DNA of 64,000 bases from Chiridota heheva (GCA_020152595.1 JAIGNY010002010.1:124001-188000); one strand, 5' to 3'; positions 1-15,600 are shown, counted from the stretch's first letter. Made by a program: numbers and translations. Notes: generated by a model not told the origin, from the letters alone.

Positions 1-1914
1 CATCAAATACACTGTGCAAAGCTTCTACAGTTTGCAATAATGGTGGGATAAATTATGGAAGGAATGAATTACATTTATATATCAAGGAATCCATTTACTA
101 CTTAAATAAACAAAGATTCATTTACCAGGAAAAAATTATAAATTTCAATAAATAAATACTGAACCAATCCAAATTCATCAAATTTAAAATGTAAAGTGTG
201 AAAATATTAACAGCAAAGAAATCATTATGTAAAAAGTAAAACATTCGTGTGACGAAACCCAGGCTCCTTCTGACCCCAATCTGTTGAAAGACCCATTTGA
301 TCAAGGGATGATGTATAATGGGCAGCATCAAGGGCTGTCCAAAAAGTATGTATGCTCTGAGGTGAGGCAAGTTGATGCCAAAATATACTAGCTGCATATA
401 TACAAGGTGGAGAAGGGCATGTGTTTACTGCTTAGAAGTACAATAGCAGCCATTAAATAACCCTTACAGAAAAATGGTTTCAATATTTAGTTTTTGTGCT
501 CTCACGTATGCCATTTTGAAAGTAAATACTTATACTTTTTGGTTATCTGCATCTTGTTAAAGGTTGCAGTGCTATCGTTGCTTTTTACTGTGTTTGCAGG
601 GGTCTATGTCAAAGAGTACAAGTTGCATACAAGTGGAAGGTGAACAAATATTGCGTTCTGCTGTAAGCATACTTCACGGACAGCCCCTAACTAATATATC
701 AATCAATCAAAATAAAATTGATTGAATACTTGAATACCTATCTATCTACATGGAAAATTTATGATAAACATGATGATGAACATTTGGCCCCATCTTCCAT
801 GAATATTTCGGAACAGATTCTCAACAATTGTTTTGCAAGGTGTTTAGACATTATTGTATTACACTATTGTATCGGAGGAGCTCTATCAGAATAATCCAAC
901 CTACAGTATGTTCTTCAGAAAAAAGTTAAGAATGTTCAAGGTGCAGAAAAATGGTAACCTGTTGTCCACAAAGAATGTTTAAGGTCTGTGGTCATTATTA
1001 TTTCTTTATTGTCTAAAAGTGTATTCAAATCTGAGAAGATCAGTTTTTAAATTTTGAAGGAAAACAACACTTTTAATTATGGCTGATCAAAGTTTGATCA
1101 GTTTTTAATTCACGTCAAAGGTGTGATTCATGACTTGGTAGGTAGACAGCTCAAAACCTCTAACAAATGCTTTAAACAAATTCTCTAATTCTCAGTAATT
1201 AAAAATGATGGAAAAATCTATTTCTGCTACAATTTGATTAGAGCATGGCAATGACTCAAAAACATTTGGTCAAAATTTCTTGCACCACTTAAAAAACAGA
1301 CATTAAAAAAAAAAAAAATGACAAAATAAAATATCACCCTATAATACATCACAAAATTTGCATAAAATATGCAAATTAATGCATGATAGTTAAAAACACT
1401 ATTAATTGGTCAATTTTAAACAATTTTGATGAATTTGTTTGCTTACTGTAATGGTTTTTGATAGATTTTTAAGCAATTTAGGTACTCTTGCCTATTCATG
1501 GCCACATACCTTTAACTGGAAACCCACCTACCGAAGATTTCTTCCAAAGAACAGTAAGTGACATAACCTTTGGCCATAACAAAAATAAAAATAATAATAA
1601 AACAAAATTTATGCAACATTTAAAACACCTTAAGGGTAGCTGGGAAAAAAAGAAAAAAAGCCAATAATGCACCAATGATAATGGAGGGTTAACAAAATTG
1701 CTAATTCAAAGGCTATGTTGGTATAGCGATTTTTGGCAATTAGAAAATGCAGACTGAAGTTAAACTTAAACCACACAATGCTAATCTTAAGTTATTGTGT
1801 ATTGTCTGGCATTCACATATACATTTCTGTCCAATATTTTGGAAAATACTTTTCAAAAGCATTTAAGATAAAATCTTAACAAAGATACTGGCAATATATT
1901 CCTATCTGTCCAAT
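1..1914. other. A/T-rich sequence without recognisable feature
   Basis: I see no splice-bounded coding exon, repeat array or transposon end here. Short open frames have no recognisable protein features. The stretch lies downstream of the carrier gene and includes a short A-tract near 1306-1318. Confidence 0.5.
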
Positions 1915-2440
1915 TTCGAGGAAGTAAAGTTAGTTAAATCAGAAGTCAAAAATGTCCGTCTTCTACGAAAGAGGACTTCAAAAGAAACAAAATGGTGAAG
2001 AAAGCATTCAAAAATCTTATTCCGTTAAGGAGATATTCAAGTTTATAACTTTGTCATATCTGTGTAGAAATGACTGGTGTAACAAGTCTACTATAAAAGA
2101 TGGCATCTTCATCTTCACATTCTTAACAATTGTTAATGTATTTTAAAGAAACAATTTTCAATTATTTCTCTATTCAAATTATTTTTCCTCAAACTTTCTT
2201 GAGGTGGTATATTATAAATACCCTTCCTAGGTTTAGTATTTCTACTCATCTAACATATCCCATAGTTTTTAAGCCACAGAATCGCAGTATAAATATGATA
2301 GAATACATAAAGACTTTGAGAATCTGAGGCTACAACAACACAACTAGTCTGATTTCAGTCATTTCTACACAAATGATACCAAGCTTTAAACTTAGATATC
2401 TCCCTAATGGAATAAGATTTTTAAATGCTTTCTTCACTAT
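1915..2440. mobile_element. foldback (MITE-like) element, copy 1
   Basis: Two halves are inverted copies of each other. The part at 1970-2080 (GTGAAGAAAGCATTCAAAAA, then CTTATTCCGTTAAGGAGATA) reappears reverse-complemented at about 2340-2440. Related copies occur at 22142-22400 and 36600-36922. The outer limits are approximate and I see no target duplication. Confidence 0.6.
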
Positions 2441-2542
2441 TTTAATTGCATTTCTTCAGTACTGGAATGTTTGAAATCAACACAAGGGGATGTGTATAAT
2501 CATTTGGGAGTTGATAAATATGTACTGGCACAAATATAAACC

Positions 2543-2548
2543 TTTATT
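2543..2548 (-). promoter_or_regulatory. candidate polyadenylation signal of the glutamate carrier gene
   Basis: AATAAA on the minus strand lies about 105 nt downstream of the carrier stop codon. Position and hexamer fit a short 3' UTR, but the region is A/T-rich and chance matches are common. Confidence 0.35.
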
Positions 2549-2652
2549 ATAAGTGGATTGCAACACAATATGAGGAGGTCATCAATGAGATGCTGGTGTA
2601 GCACCATCTGGCAAGACGTCAGCTGCAACAAGTTCTTAATCAGGTGTGATCG

Positions 2653-2885
2653 TCACACACCCCAAACCCTACGACCGTGATCAATCATAAACTCCCCTAC
2701 TCCTAAAAAGTACACTCCTTGCGCTATTCCGAACAGCGGTCCAATCACTAACACACGAGCACTTGCACCTTTCAAGAAAGCAGAGGGTCCTTCTGACTTC
2801 CAGATCTTGGAAAAACAATCTCTGATTCCTGTGTAAGTTTGATCCCCTTCGGCGTGTTCTAGAAGTTGTAATCTCGTTTTGATAA
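2653..2885 (-). CDS. SLC25A22: glutamate carrier terminal exon F (helix 6, stop codon)
   Basis: The exon starts after TTTTGCAG and ends with TGA at 2655-2653. It encodes [20 protein letters not shown] and then [35 protein letters not shown] and a short basic tail. The third G-box and the PLFGIAQ.VYFLG helix match the C-terminus of glutamate carriers. No premature stops or shifts are present, unlike the transposon reading frames in the window. Confidence 0.93.
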
Positions 2886-5800
2886 CTGCAAAATCAGAAG
2901 AAGAAAAAACTCTGTGATTATATACTTCATCAAAATCTTCTTGGGAAAGATGTTTTAGAACTCATCAACTCAATACAATTTGAAAATGTGATACAATTGC
3001 ATAAAGATAGTAAGAATGTCTTCAAATTATTTCGTCAAAACATTCTGCATATATTTAAACTTCAAAATGGAAGTCTGATCCAGTGATGCTGGAAAAATGG
3101 GGCAGGAAGAGAGGCAAGGGAACCTGTCCCGACTTTTTTAAAGAAGAAGAAGTTCAGATACACCCCGCTACTTTTGGTTGGCAAGCCCAACTGATCTTCA
3201 AACAATTAAAATCAAATACAACATCAAGCTGAACGATACTAAAAGTATTTCAAGGCTTATTTATCTAAAAATATTCTCGTGCTGTATAAAAGTCATAAAA
3301 AATGTAAAAACGTTTTTATCAAACTTTATAATACTCTCTACGAAAGTATAAAGGTGTCATTATATACTAATACCTACCGTCCATTGGATTAACTACCACA
3401 GCAGCAATACATGCAGCTACTACTCCTGATGCAAAAGAGTGCGTGAAACTCGCCCTTTCAGAGCCATCTTTATACCCCTATTCCAAAAATAAGAAAATAA
3501 TTAAGTCAGAGGTGTACTACAGTATAAACCAATATTTATTTGTTTAAAAAACAAATAAATGTTTATACTTTTGCTTCCTATCCTCTTGGATAGGAGGCTG
3601 TAGGTTAACTCCCCAGCAGTGCTGGTATTCATTTCACCACTGAATGGACTGGAGCAAGCAGAGCAAAGTGTCTTGCGCAATAACCAAAGTGCAGTGTTTG
3701 AATCTGGTACCTTTCCCATACCAGCATATGACTTAACCACTGCACCTCCAGTTTGTTTGTTTGTTTGATGATGGCTTAACGGCACCACAACAACTAAGCA
3801 CCTCCAGATTAACTTTTATGTACTGTGTGAAAATAGTGACTGCAATGAATTTGAATAGTTGTACATGCATGTTATCTTCTATACTTATATATGACTTGTT
3901 ATCTTATCACCCACATATACATATATGTGGGGATGAGAAATTGTAGTGACTTTGCTGTAAAGGCAAATAAATGCCTGTACCTCCTACACTACATGGCCAC
4001 CCCCTTGATATTAAGGGGCTGGTGGGGCCCACTAGGGGTCTCATATGATGACCTAATGTTAGGGGTTATGGGTCATAAGTTTTTGGAACTGGACAAATTT
4101 GGTGATTTTTGCATCTGTCCGTGTGTTTGTGTGTGTGTGGCGTGTGCGTATGCAACCAATTAATTTTGTGTCGCTTATCACTTCAAAAACTGTAATATAC
4201 ACATAAACCAAACTTGGTGGACGGCTTCCCTGGTCAGGAACTTTTGTCTCCAAGGTTTTGGGGTACAAAGGTCAAATGGGACAAGATTTTGGTAGTGGCT
4301 TCATCTTTTGAAGGAATTACTTGGTATCTTTACAAATTGCATAGGTGGATAGGGTTTAACATTCTAACAGGTCATGGATCAAAGGTCAAACAAGTACTTT
4401 TTATGCAAAATTTTAACGATTTTTAAACTTAAAAAGTACAAGACCGATACCAAGCCTGTGTTGTACCATGACACCTTGATATGTGAATTTGTGTTCCGTA
4501 TACTCTGGGGTCAAAAGGTCAAAGAGCTATTGAACTTTTTCACCATTTCCCCCTATAGTTATGGAATGGTACGTGTGACACGAGCATGAATGGTGTCATA
4601 CAGTAGGGTATGATAAATGTAAACAATTTCAGAAGTTATTTCTGTGATTAGGGTCAAGGGTCACAGTTTAAATATATGAATTTAGGGGTAAGTATGTACT
4701 AATTTGTATATTTTTGCAGCATTTTAAACTCAAAAAGTAGGAGACCTATACCAACCCTGTGTGTACTATGATACCTTGGTACATGAATGTCCCGTAGACT
4801 CTGGAATCAAATGTCAAAGTTTAAAGAGCTATTGACCTTTTTCAACAATTTCCCCTGTTTTACAGCATTTTAAACTCTAGAAGTATGAGACCTATACCAT
4901 TCCTATGTTGTACCATGACACCGTGGTACATGAATTTGTATCCGTAAACTTTGGGGTCAAACGGTCAAAGGTCACAAAGCTATTGACTTCTTTTCACCAT
5001 TTTCCTATAGTTATAGAATGGTAAGTGTGACGTGAGCATAAATAGTTCTATACAGTAGGGTGTGATCAATATTAAACATTTCAGAAGTTATTTCATTGAT
5101 TAGAGTCAAGGGTCAGAGGTCAAATATGTGATTTTAGGGGTAATTATGTACTGATTTGTACAATTTTGCAGCATTTGAAACTCAAAAAGTACAAGACCAA
5201 TACTAACCCTATGTTGTACCATGATACCTTGGAACATAAATTTGTGTTCCCTAGACTCTGGGGTCAAAAGTCAAAGAGCTATTTACCTTCTTTCACCATT
5301 TCCCCCTATAGTAATGGAATGATAAGTGTGACATGAGAATGAATGGTGTCATATACAGTAGGGAGTGATGAATGTAAACAATTTCAGAAGTTATTTCAGT
5401 GATTAGGGCTAAGGGTCAGAGGTCAGAGATCAAATATGTTATTTTAGGGGTAAGTATGTACTAATTTGTACATTTTTGCAGCATTTTAAACTCAAAAAGT
5501 AGGAGCCCTATACCAACCCTATGTTGTACCATTATACGTTTGTACATGAATGTGTCTCATAGAATCTGGGATCAAAATGTCTAAGGTCACAGAGCTATTG
5601 GCCTTTTTTTACCATGTTTCCCTATAGTTATGGAATGGTACGTGTGACATGAGAATGAATGGTGTCATACAGTAGGGTGTGATCAATGTGAACAATTTCA
5701 GAAGTTATTTCAGTGATTAGGGTGAAGGGTCAGTTCAAATATATGAATTTAGGGGTAAGTATGTACTAATTTGTACATTTTTGCAGCATTTTAAACTCAA

Positions 5801-6566
5801 AAAGTAGGAGACCTATACCAACCCTGTGTGTACTATGATACCTTGGTACATGAATGTGTCCCGTAGACTCTGGAATCAAAATGTCGAAGGTTAAAGAGCT
5901 AAAGAGCATAAATAGTGTCATACAGTAGGGTGTGATCAATGTGAAAAATTTCAGAAGTTATTTCATTGATTAGAGTCAAGGGTCAGAGGTCAAATATGTG
6001 ATTTTAAGGGGTAAATATATACTAATTTGTACATTTTTATGCCATTTTTAACTCCAAAAGTACAAGACCTATACCAACCCTATATTGTACCATGATACAT
6101 TGGTACATGAATTTGTGTCCCCATAGACTCTGGGGTCAAAAGGTCAAATGTCTGTTTGTATTGCCATGGGTGGTATAATCCATCAACATGCCTAAAGAAA
6201 GATAGCCAAGCCTGTCTCAACATCTGTTTGTACTTGAGCTCACATGAGCCGTGCAATCCATCAAAAGTCACAGAGCTATAGTGACCCTTTGACTGTAGCT
6301 ATTTTCCTCACTATGCTAAGGTGATGAGATCAGCAACTCTGTGGATTGCTTTCTTGTTTATTTTGTAGTCACCCTGAGTGCCTAATAAACCTTAAAGAAT
6401 TGACAAGTTTATTTAAATCAACACCATAAAGAATTTTTACCAGACTTCAACCCCTGACCAAAACACTTTTGCAATAACAGTCAACAAAGATATGAATATA
6501 CGCTCTCTGGCTCTGTGTTGCACCTATCACACTCAGCTTATTTCGCCAATTATTTAAATCATCATG

Positions 6567-6604
<38 letters not shown>

Positions 6605-9600
6605 CATTATTATTATTATTAATGATAATAATAATAATGATAATAATAATAATGATGATAATAATAATGATAATAATAATGATAATAATAATAATAATAA
6701 TAACAATATTATTAATAATAATAATATCAATAACAATAATCATTATTACTATTAAAACACTTATTAAGCGCACAATAGTATGTATAATATAGTATGTATA
6801 ATCTTGGTGCTGTATAGATAAATAAAAGAAACTTAGAAATATGAAGAAAAAAATTAAAATAAGAAAATCAAACAAGGATATTTTGAGTTGCATGAATGAG
6901 TAAAATCTTAAGTTACTTTAAGAGTATAAATGGTAAAATAGTAAAATGAGATACAAAGATTGTAATGAAATAAAATTCATGTGAATGCATTTAAAGGTAC
7001 GACATTATGAACAAAACTTTAATTACGTTGAATATTTTTTCCCCAACTATAAATTGTACAAACAAATTCTAACATCAACAATTTTCAATCTTGGTCAGAC
7101 TTACCTTCTCGTTCAAGTAGGCAAACAGTGGGAAGTAGACCACAGAGAATGGAATGTCCCTGGCTAGGGTAGCACCAAGGCCCCTGTAAAGACCAAATAT
7201 TCCCTGGGATCGGACTAGGTTTCGTGTGATTTCTACCCCAGTCAATGACACTGAGCCCGCTCCAGCTGCAAGCCCCTCCACTGCAGTGTTCAGCTGTCTC
7301 TTTGCGACTGTGTAAGAAGCAGTTCAAATTGAGAAGAAGAAAAAAGTCAACATAATGAAGGTCTTACAATAAAATAAAATTATGAAATGACATGGCCTAT
7401 TATTCTCAGCTGCAACATATAACAAAACATAAATACATCCTCTGTAATGGATGTGTTGCTGCATGGATGTGTTGCTGCATGGATGTGTTGCTGCATGGAT
7501 GTGTTGCTGCATGGATGTGTTGCTGCATGGATGTGTTGCTGCATGGATGTGTTGCTGCATGGATGTGTTGCTGCATGGATGTGTTGCTGCATGGATGTGT
7601 TGCTGCATGGATGTGTTGCTGCAGGGATGTGTTGCTGCAGGGATGTGTTGCTGCAGGGATGTGTTGCTGCATGGATGTGTTGCTGCATGGATGTGTTGCT
7701 GCATGGATGTGTTGCTGCATGGATGTGTTGCTGCATAAATGTGTTGCTGCATAAATGTGTTGCTGCATAAATGTGTTGCTGCATGGATGTGTTGCTGCAT
7801 GGATGTGTTGCTGCATGGATGTGTTGCTGCATGGATGTGTTGCTGCATGGATGTGTTGCTGCATGGATGTGTTGCTGCATGGATGTGTTGCTGCATGGAT
7901 GTGTTGCTGCATGGATGTGTTGCTGCATGGTTGTGTTGCTGCATGGATGTGTTGCTGCAGGGATGTGTTGCTGCAGGGATGTGTTGCTGCAGGGATGTGT
8001 TGCTGCAGGGATGTGTTGCTGCAGGGATGTGTTGCTGCAGGGATGTGTTGCTGCAGGGATGTGTTGCTGCAGGGATGTGTTGCTGCATGGATGTGTTGCT
8101 GCATGGATGTGTTGCTGCATGGATGTGTTGCTGCATGGATGTGTTGCTGCATGGATGTGTTGCTGCATGGATGTGTTGCTGCATGGATGTGTTGCTGCAT
8201 GGTTGTGTTGCTGCATGGATGTGTTGCTGCAGGGATGTGTTGCTGCAGGGATGTGTTGCTGCAGGGATGTGTTGCTGCAGGGATGTGTTGCTGTAGGGAT
8301 GTGTTGCTGCAGGGATGTGTTGCTGCATGGATGTGTTGCTGCATGGATGTGTTGCTGCATGGATGTGTTGCTGCATGGATGTGTTGCTGCATGGATGTGT
8401 TGCTGCATGGATGTGTTGCTGCATGGATGTGTTGCTGCATGGTTGTGTTGCTGCATGGATGTGTTGCTGCAGGGATGTGTTGCTGCAGGGATGTGTTGCT
8501 GCAGGGATGTGTTGCTGCAGGGATGTGTTGCTGCAGGGATGTGTTGCTGCAGGGATGTGTTGCTGTAGGGATGTGTTGCTGCATGGATGTGTTGCTGCAT
8601 GGATGTGTTGCTGCATGGATGTGTTGCTGCATGGATGTGTTGCTGCATGGATGTGTTGCTGCATGGATGTGTTGCTGCATGGATGTGTTGCTGCATTGCT
8701 GCATGGATGTGTTGCTGCATGAATGTGTTGCTGCATGGATGTGTTGCTGCATGGATGTGTTGCTGCATGGTTGTGTTGCTGCATGGATGTGTTGCTGCAT
8801 GAATGTGTTGCTGCATGGATGTGTTGCTGCATGGCCATTGCTACCGTGTAAATGCCTCTTTGTGTCATTGCCACTCTGCTCCTTTCAGGATCTAGCTAGG
8901 GGTTATTTGTTTACCAAATTACATTGCTATTCACTTTTAACGCAATCAATAAATCAATGGAGGGCATAACAATCAGCAGAGTGGAAAAATTTACATTAAG
9001 GCCCCATAAAACGAATTTATTAGCTTAAGCACATCAGTTTGAAAGACAACCCCAGATTTTTTTTTTTTTTTTTTTAAATACCAAATTTATCTCTTGGATC
9101 ATCAGTCATGCAGTATCCTTATCTTCCTTTCTTTATACTCTATGTACTGAAATACGAATAATTCCTTCAGATTTCAACATTTATTACGCCTGATGAGGTT
9201 GACCTGATCTGGAATTGCCAAACGGAATTGGTTTGGGAAAATACAAAGAAAAAAGAAAACGCCTGCCCACATTACTTTTTCAACTGGGTTAAGTGATAAG
9301 CTAATATCTTTTTTTTTACACGCCCTACATTCTAGGAGTAAATATGTTTTCAAACAAGTGTCAAGTGTTTGTTTCATTTATCTGCTATCTTCCAGTAAAT
9401 ATTTAAAGATTACCAATCCATCTACATATTTGCATAGCTACTAGACAATGGTTAAGGTCTGTGTGCCAAATCATAGTGCACTTACAAATACTACAGGGAA
9501 TTGCAGCCATAAACAAGCTTAGTTTTTAATCCTAGAAATTACCTCAGAACTAAGAACTGAACCAAATTACCTTAGAACTGAGAACTAAACCAAATTACCT

Positions 9601-12600
9601 TAGAACTGAACCAAATTACCTAAGAACTAAGAACTGAACAAAATTACCTTAGAACTAAGAACTGAACCAAATTACCTTAGAACTGAGAACTGAACCAAAT
9701 TACCTTAGAACTAAGAACTGAACCAAATTACCTTAGAACTAAGAACTGAACCAAATAACCTTAGAACTAAGAACTGAACCAAATTACCTAAGAACTAAGA
9801 ACTGAACCAAATTACCTTAGAACTAAGAACTGAACCAATTACCTTAGAACTGAATCAAATACCTTAGAACTGAACCAAATTACCTTAGAACTGAGAACTG
9901 AACCAATTACCTTAGAACTGAACCAATTACCTTAGAACTAAACCAAATTACCTTAGAACTGAGAACTGAACCAAAATACCTTAGAAATGAGAACTGAATT
10001 AAATTACCTTAGAACTGAACCAAATTACCTTAGAACTGAGAACTGAACCAAATTACCTTAAAACTGAACCAAATTACCTTAGAACTGAGAACTGAACCAA
10101 AATACCTTAGAAATGAAAACTCAACCAAATTACCTTAGAACTGAACCAAATTACCTTACAACTGAGAACTGAACCAAATTACCTTAAAACTGAACCAAAT
10201 TACCTTACAACTGAGAACTGAACCAAAATACCTTAGAAATGAGAACTGAACCAAATTACCTTAGAACTAAGAACTAAACCAAATTACCTTAGAACTGAGA
10301 ACTGAACCAAAATACCTTAGAAATGAGAACTGAACCAAATTACCTTAGAACTGAGAACTGAACCAAAATACCTTAGAAATGAGAACTGAACCAAATTACC
10401 TTAGAACTGAGAACTGAACCAAAATACCTTAGAAATGAGAACTATACCAAATTACCTTAGAACTAAACCAAATTACCTTAGAACTGAGAACTAAACCAAA
10501 TTACCTTAGAAATGAGAACTGAACCAAATTACCTTAGAACTGAGAACTAAACCAAAATACCTTAGAGATGAGAACTGAACCAAATTACCTTAGAACTAAA
10601 CCAAATTACCTTAGAACTGAGAACTAAACCAAATACCTTAGAAATGAGAACTGAACCAAAACTTACAACTGAGAACAAATTACCTTAGAACTGAGAACTG
10701 AACCAAATTACCTTAGAACTGAGAACTGAACCAAATTACCTTAGAACTGAACCAAATTACCTTAGAACTGAGAACTGAACCAAATTACCTTAGAAATGAG
10801 AACTAAACCAAATTACCTTAGAACTGAGAACTGAACCAAATTACCTTAGAAATGAGAACTAAACCAAATTACCTTAGAACTGAGAACTGAACCAAATTAC
10901 CTTAGAAATGAGAACTGAACCAATTACCTTAGAACTGAACCACTTACCTTAGAACTGAGAACTGAACCAAAATACCTTAGAAATGAGAACTAAACCAAAT
11001 TACCAATACTGAAACTCTTTCCTAAAATAACAAAGCAATTCTTCTCAAATATAAACATGTTAATTTCAATTTCAATTCATTTCAGTTCTAATTACTGTAG
11101 CTCATAAGTCAGTTGCTTTGTTCTGATTCGTACAAAACAGAATGACCTGGACCTACATTTCTTCTATGCAAAATGATAGCACAATTCACAGTTCCTGAAC
11201 ACATTTAAATTGATCAAACAACCAGTACTCGTTAAGCGATCACTTGGCAGTCTTTTAAGGCGTATGCTGTTGAGCATGGTAGAATCCACAGGGTCTAAAT
11301 TTATCATTTTCGCCACTGTTCCATCGAACAGTACTTTCTCAAATAATACTCTTCCAGATCAAGATTTCACTGTTCTAATTTTTCTGCTGATAACAGGACA
11401 AATTCCTTTCTACAAAATAAGCTTAATTTACAACTACTTTATTGGTCAATATCTGCAAAAATTGCATACGTCAGTTATTAGCATTTACTTGATGTGGCAT
11501 CCAGTTGCGTAAAGATGTACACGTGCGAGCAGTCTTGCATATGTGTATTCATGATTAATTGTGCTGACAATTGCAGGCAAGCTTGGAACAACTTTTTCTT
11601 ACTGCAAGAAACCATTTTGATAATAATCTTGTTTGACAACATGCATTTTTTTTTTAAAGCAGAAATCAAGTTATTGGTCATTGATGCCATATGCTTGTGA
11701 AAATAATTACACTGTTCCACTGGAACAGTTAGTCTTTATAAATTCACTGTTCCTTCATAAAAAGCACTGTTCTCTGAACAGTGGGTTATTTGATCCCTGT
11801 AATCCCACATCACATTTTAAAAAGAGGGGATCTTATCCCAGGAAAACTGTTGAACACATCACCACTAAATCTGATAACATACTAATAATGGCATCAAGGC
11901 TTGTGTAAATATTTCCACCAATCAGTAAGGTTGATTTGTATTTGATATTTATCTCAAAGCTACCATTATACTACTTCTTGCATGTAATAAATGGAACTTT
12001 CCCTCTGAAAAGAATGATATTTTTCCAAGTTGATAAGAGGGCTTCTCTTCCCATTAGTCCCACCAGTCAAAACAAAAAGAATTAAACTTATATCAGCAGA
12101 GTTGGGATTAATTATCAATTTCATTTCCAGGTTCTGACTCCTTACTGCTCCTTTCACCTGGGTATGGAGATTGAGGCTTCTCTAAGCAAATTCTTCCATC
12201 TCTTTCTGTCTCTTGCTACTACTGCAGCTTCTCCCCAGCAGTTCCATACAAAACTGTTTCTCTCCTTTTCTGCCACTCTTCTCAATGTAGTTTTAGTTCT
12301 TCCCTTCTTTCTTCTACTTTCTGGTGTCCAGGTGATGGATATTCTGACATAGCTTTCTTTGTCCTTTCTTAATACATAACCCAACCATCTCCATCTTCTC
12401 TAAAATATCTCCTTGCTTATCTCCACTGTGCCTGTTCTTTCATATAGTTCTTCATTAATGACTTTCGCTGGCCATCTAATTTCTAAAACAATTCTCAGAC
12501 ATCTCCTTTGAAACACATCTAGTTTCTTCTCGTCAGCTTCCAGGATTCACATCCATAGAGGAGTACTGAGATTACATTTGATTGAAATATTTTCAGTTTA

Positions 12601-15600
12601 GTTTTTATCCGGTAGATGTTTGATTTCCAAATCTTGTCAAGTTGTCTGAATGTTTCTGTGCCAGCCCAATTCTGCATATTATGTCTTCATCCGTGTCTCA
12701 TTCTTTGGACAGTATGGTTCTATATAAAGATGCCCAAAATCCTCCCACGAAAAATTGTGACAGAAATAATATTAATATAGTAAATAATCTTTATATGCCT
12801 CCCTCTTTTGCAATTTAATGAACTATTCATTGCACAATTACATGGGTGAGGGGACGTTTTTAAAGTACATATTTACCATATATACTGTTGCATTCTCAAC
12901 AAATCTAAAACAACATTTGTTTTCAAATGAACAAAATGTATATTTCTGTGAATTCCCATTTTTCCTGTGCTTATAACAGCCGGAACTATACATTTTCATT
13001 AGAAATGGTTTTGCTTAAATCCAGGAACACTTGGACTGGCCCTCATAAAGAGCAGGGTGGTTGAAGTAAAAGTTATCTTTCTCTTTATTTCCCAAAACCA
13101 CACAACTCTGATCTGGTCAACTCCATACAAGCTGTTCAATGAACCATGCGTTTGATTTCCACCCACACAAAAGAGTTTTTAATAAGGGCAGCAGCATCTC
13201 CCAAGGAGTATGAAATGCCCTTTGAAGCAAAGTTAATCTTGTGGAATGATGCATAATATGAAGTCTGAAATTTGCACAACAAGTTTTTAAGTACTAATGT
13301 TTCAGGTCTGTGTATCACATGGTACAGGTTCTTGTCTTTTCAAGTGTTACAATATGTATAAAATCTTCTCCAAGTTCACCAAGCTACATGTATATGCCTC
13401 CTCAAAAATAATAAAAATTCCATTACTATCATCTCCGAATTATAAAATATGCATGTATGTATGCATGTATATTCATGTACAGTATATACATGCACTGTAT
13501 CTCACACAATTCACCCATATTTTACAGACACTATTTCAAACCAACTATTAATGAGAATCATTAAATATTCAAGCCATGACACTTCAAAATTCTTCAAAAT
13601 AATGAGTTTTAGACAAAATAAGTGCTAAAATTTAGAATGACAATGTGGAGACAATTTGCAAATATTATTGCCTTAAGATGAAACAGATATCAGAGATGAT
13701 ATACAATGAAGGATATGCAAAAGTTACTTTCTCTGATGAAGTGTTTAGTTTTTCTTTAATGATACTCTACATAAAGAGGTAGAGATTTTATATTCCCCAA
13801 AAAGAGCTTTAAATTCAGAAAGGAATTCGGAATAGTCTGTACATTTATTACATCAAAAGGAACCGTAGTTTTAAATTTATGGCAAAACAAAGTTTGAAGA
13901 ATCTTTAATGTATTGAAAAGTTGTAATGTATGAAAAAGAAGGCAATTCAAAATCTTTAATGTATTTATTTAAATTTTTGTCCTAAATTTTATTTGCTGAA
14001 AATCAGATTATTTGTCCTGCCAAATTGTGATTGGAGGGTAGGATGCAGATTCAATACCCCTTGGTCATATCCAACTGCCCCCAATCAACTAAATTTGCAT
14101 GATGGAGGATCGACAAACAATAAGTTAACAGAAGGAAATTAATAGATTTTCTTGATATGATTTGCATAATTTATTATTGTGAGGTCTTGAAGGTAAAAAC
14201 TTTCAACTGATTTTGATAAAACTATTTGCTACAATATTTTGTATGTCTCATAGCATATTATCCTCCAAGTACCTGTCCGTAGATCTACAGTGTAAACAGG
14301 TTCTCAACCAAAAGTTGCGTTTAACGCCGAAGTAGCCGTTTTTTTTACACATTACTGGTACATATCTATGTCCGAATAATTGCTTCTGACGTACAAAATA
14401 AATATCAGTTACATGAACTTACGTCCAAAAATTCTGTATAAAATTTACCAAAATACTAAATATACAGTAATTGGTTATCAAATCATTATAAATTGAGAGA
14501 TTTCTATTATAATTATTAGCGAAATATGATCAAATATTTAGATGATTTACCGTTTATTCCATTTTGTTGTTGTTCCCTATGCGTTGTATCACGTTTATAG
14601 CTAGCTACTGTAGCTGCTAGTATACAGTACAGCCCTGTGCTCAGGCACAACGTTGTTATGCAATGCATGTTGTTTATACTGTACATACGTGCATTGCACT
14701 AGCACTGCACGTACTGTTATGTCATGTGTGTATGGTGTATTAGCGGCGGACAAGCGCCGAACATGACAGTTGTTTATTACAAAAATAGAATAATGTGGAT
14801 ATTATTTAATTTACTTAATTATGTTTACTGACATTAGTATTCTTAAAACATCTTATGTGATAAGGTGATTTTCTGGGACATTTCAACGCTACAAGGGGTA
14901 AGCAAACTTTGATTCTGCTAGGCCAAGAGTAGCGTTTCTTCTTAATTTCCTACCATCGTTTGTAAGTAGGAATACAGATTTAGAAATGCAATTAAGCAAG
15001 TTATCCTCAACATGTATCCTTTACAGCTCCAGTATTCTAAAGAATTCTCCCAGTAGGTTAACTGATTACTCAGTTACTGCTGCTTTGATATCTAGAGGTA
15101 ATCATAACTGCCATTAAAGACTCATTTAGCTCACACACTTTTTCACTATTTTTTAATGTTTATGAAGTAAAAAAAAAAAAGTTTCCTTCCGTCAACAAAA
15201 ATCTTTTTAAATCTGCGTTTCAGGAAAGTTTGCGCTGATTTTCACAATTTATTGTGAGTGGGCTAAGCCTAAAAACAGTAGCTCATTTAAAAGATCATTT
15301 CAATGTCTTTCATGCAGCAGAAAAATCATTCTGTTCTGATGTTTTGGTTAGGAGCTTAAAAAAATCAAACGTTTCAAAATGAAGAAAGAAAAAAAGTTAA
15401 AATACGACATAAAATGCCCCAAAGTTTCATATCTGAGAAAGGAGAAAGATTCTGCCACAATTTGATTAGATTTGCAGTATTTGATATGAGTGAAAGACTT
15501 TGACCAAAAATAAAGTCAAAACTTTTGTTTAAGTTACCCTAAATTATTTGGAATAATTATCCATTTTTTGGAAATTTTGGAGGAAAAATGAAAATTAGTC

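Noticed and set aside
6447..6893. 148-codon frame rich in Ile and Asn
   Set aside because: Translation of the ATT/ATA microsatellite.
7448..8834. CRISPR array
   Set aside because: Units are contiguous without unique spacers, and the DNA is eukaryotic. The same holds for the arrays at 37336, 52519 and 60400.
7324..8969. Long open frames on both strands (up to 516 codons)
   Set aside because: They are produced by a stop-free 16-bp tandem unit in all six frames and show no protein-like composition.
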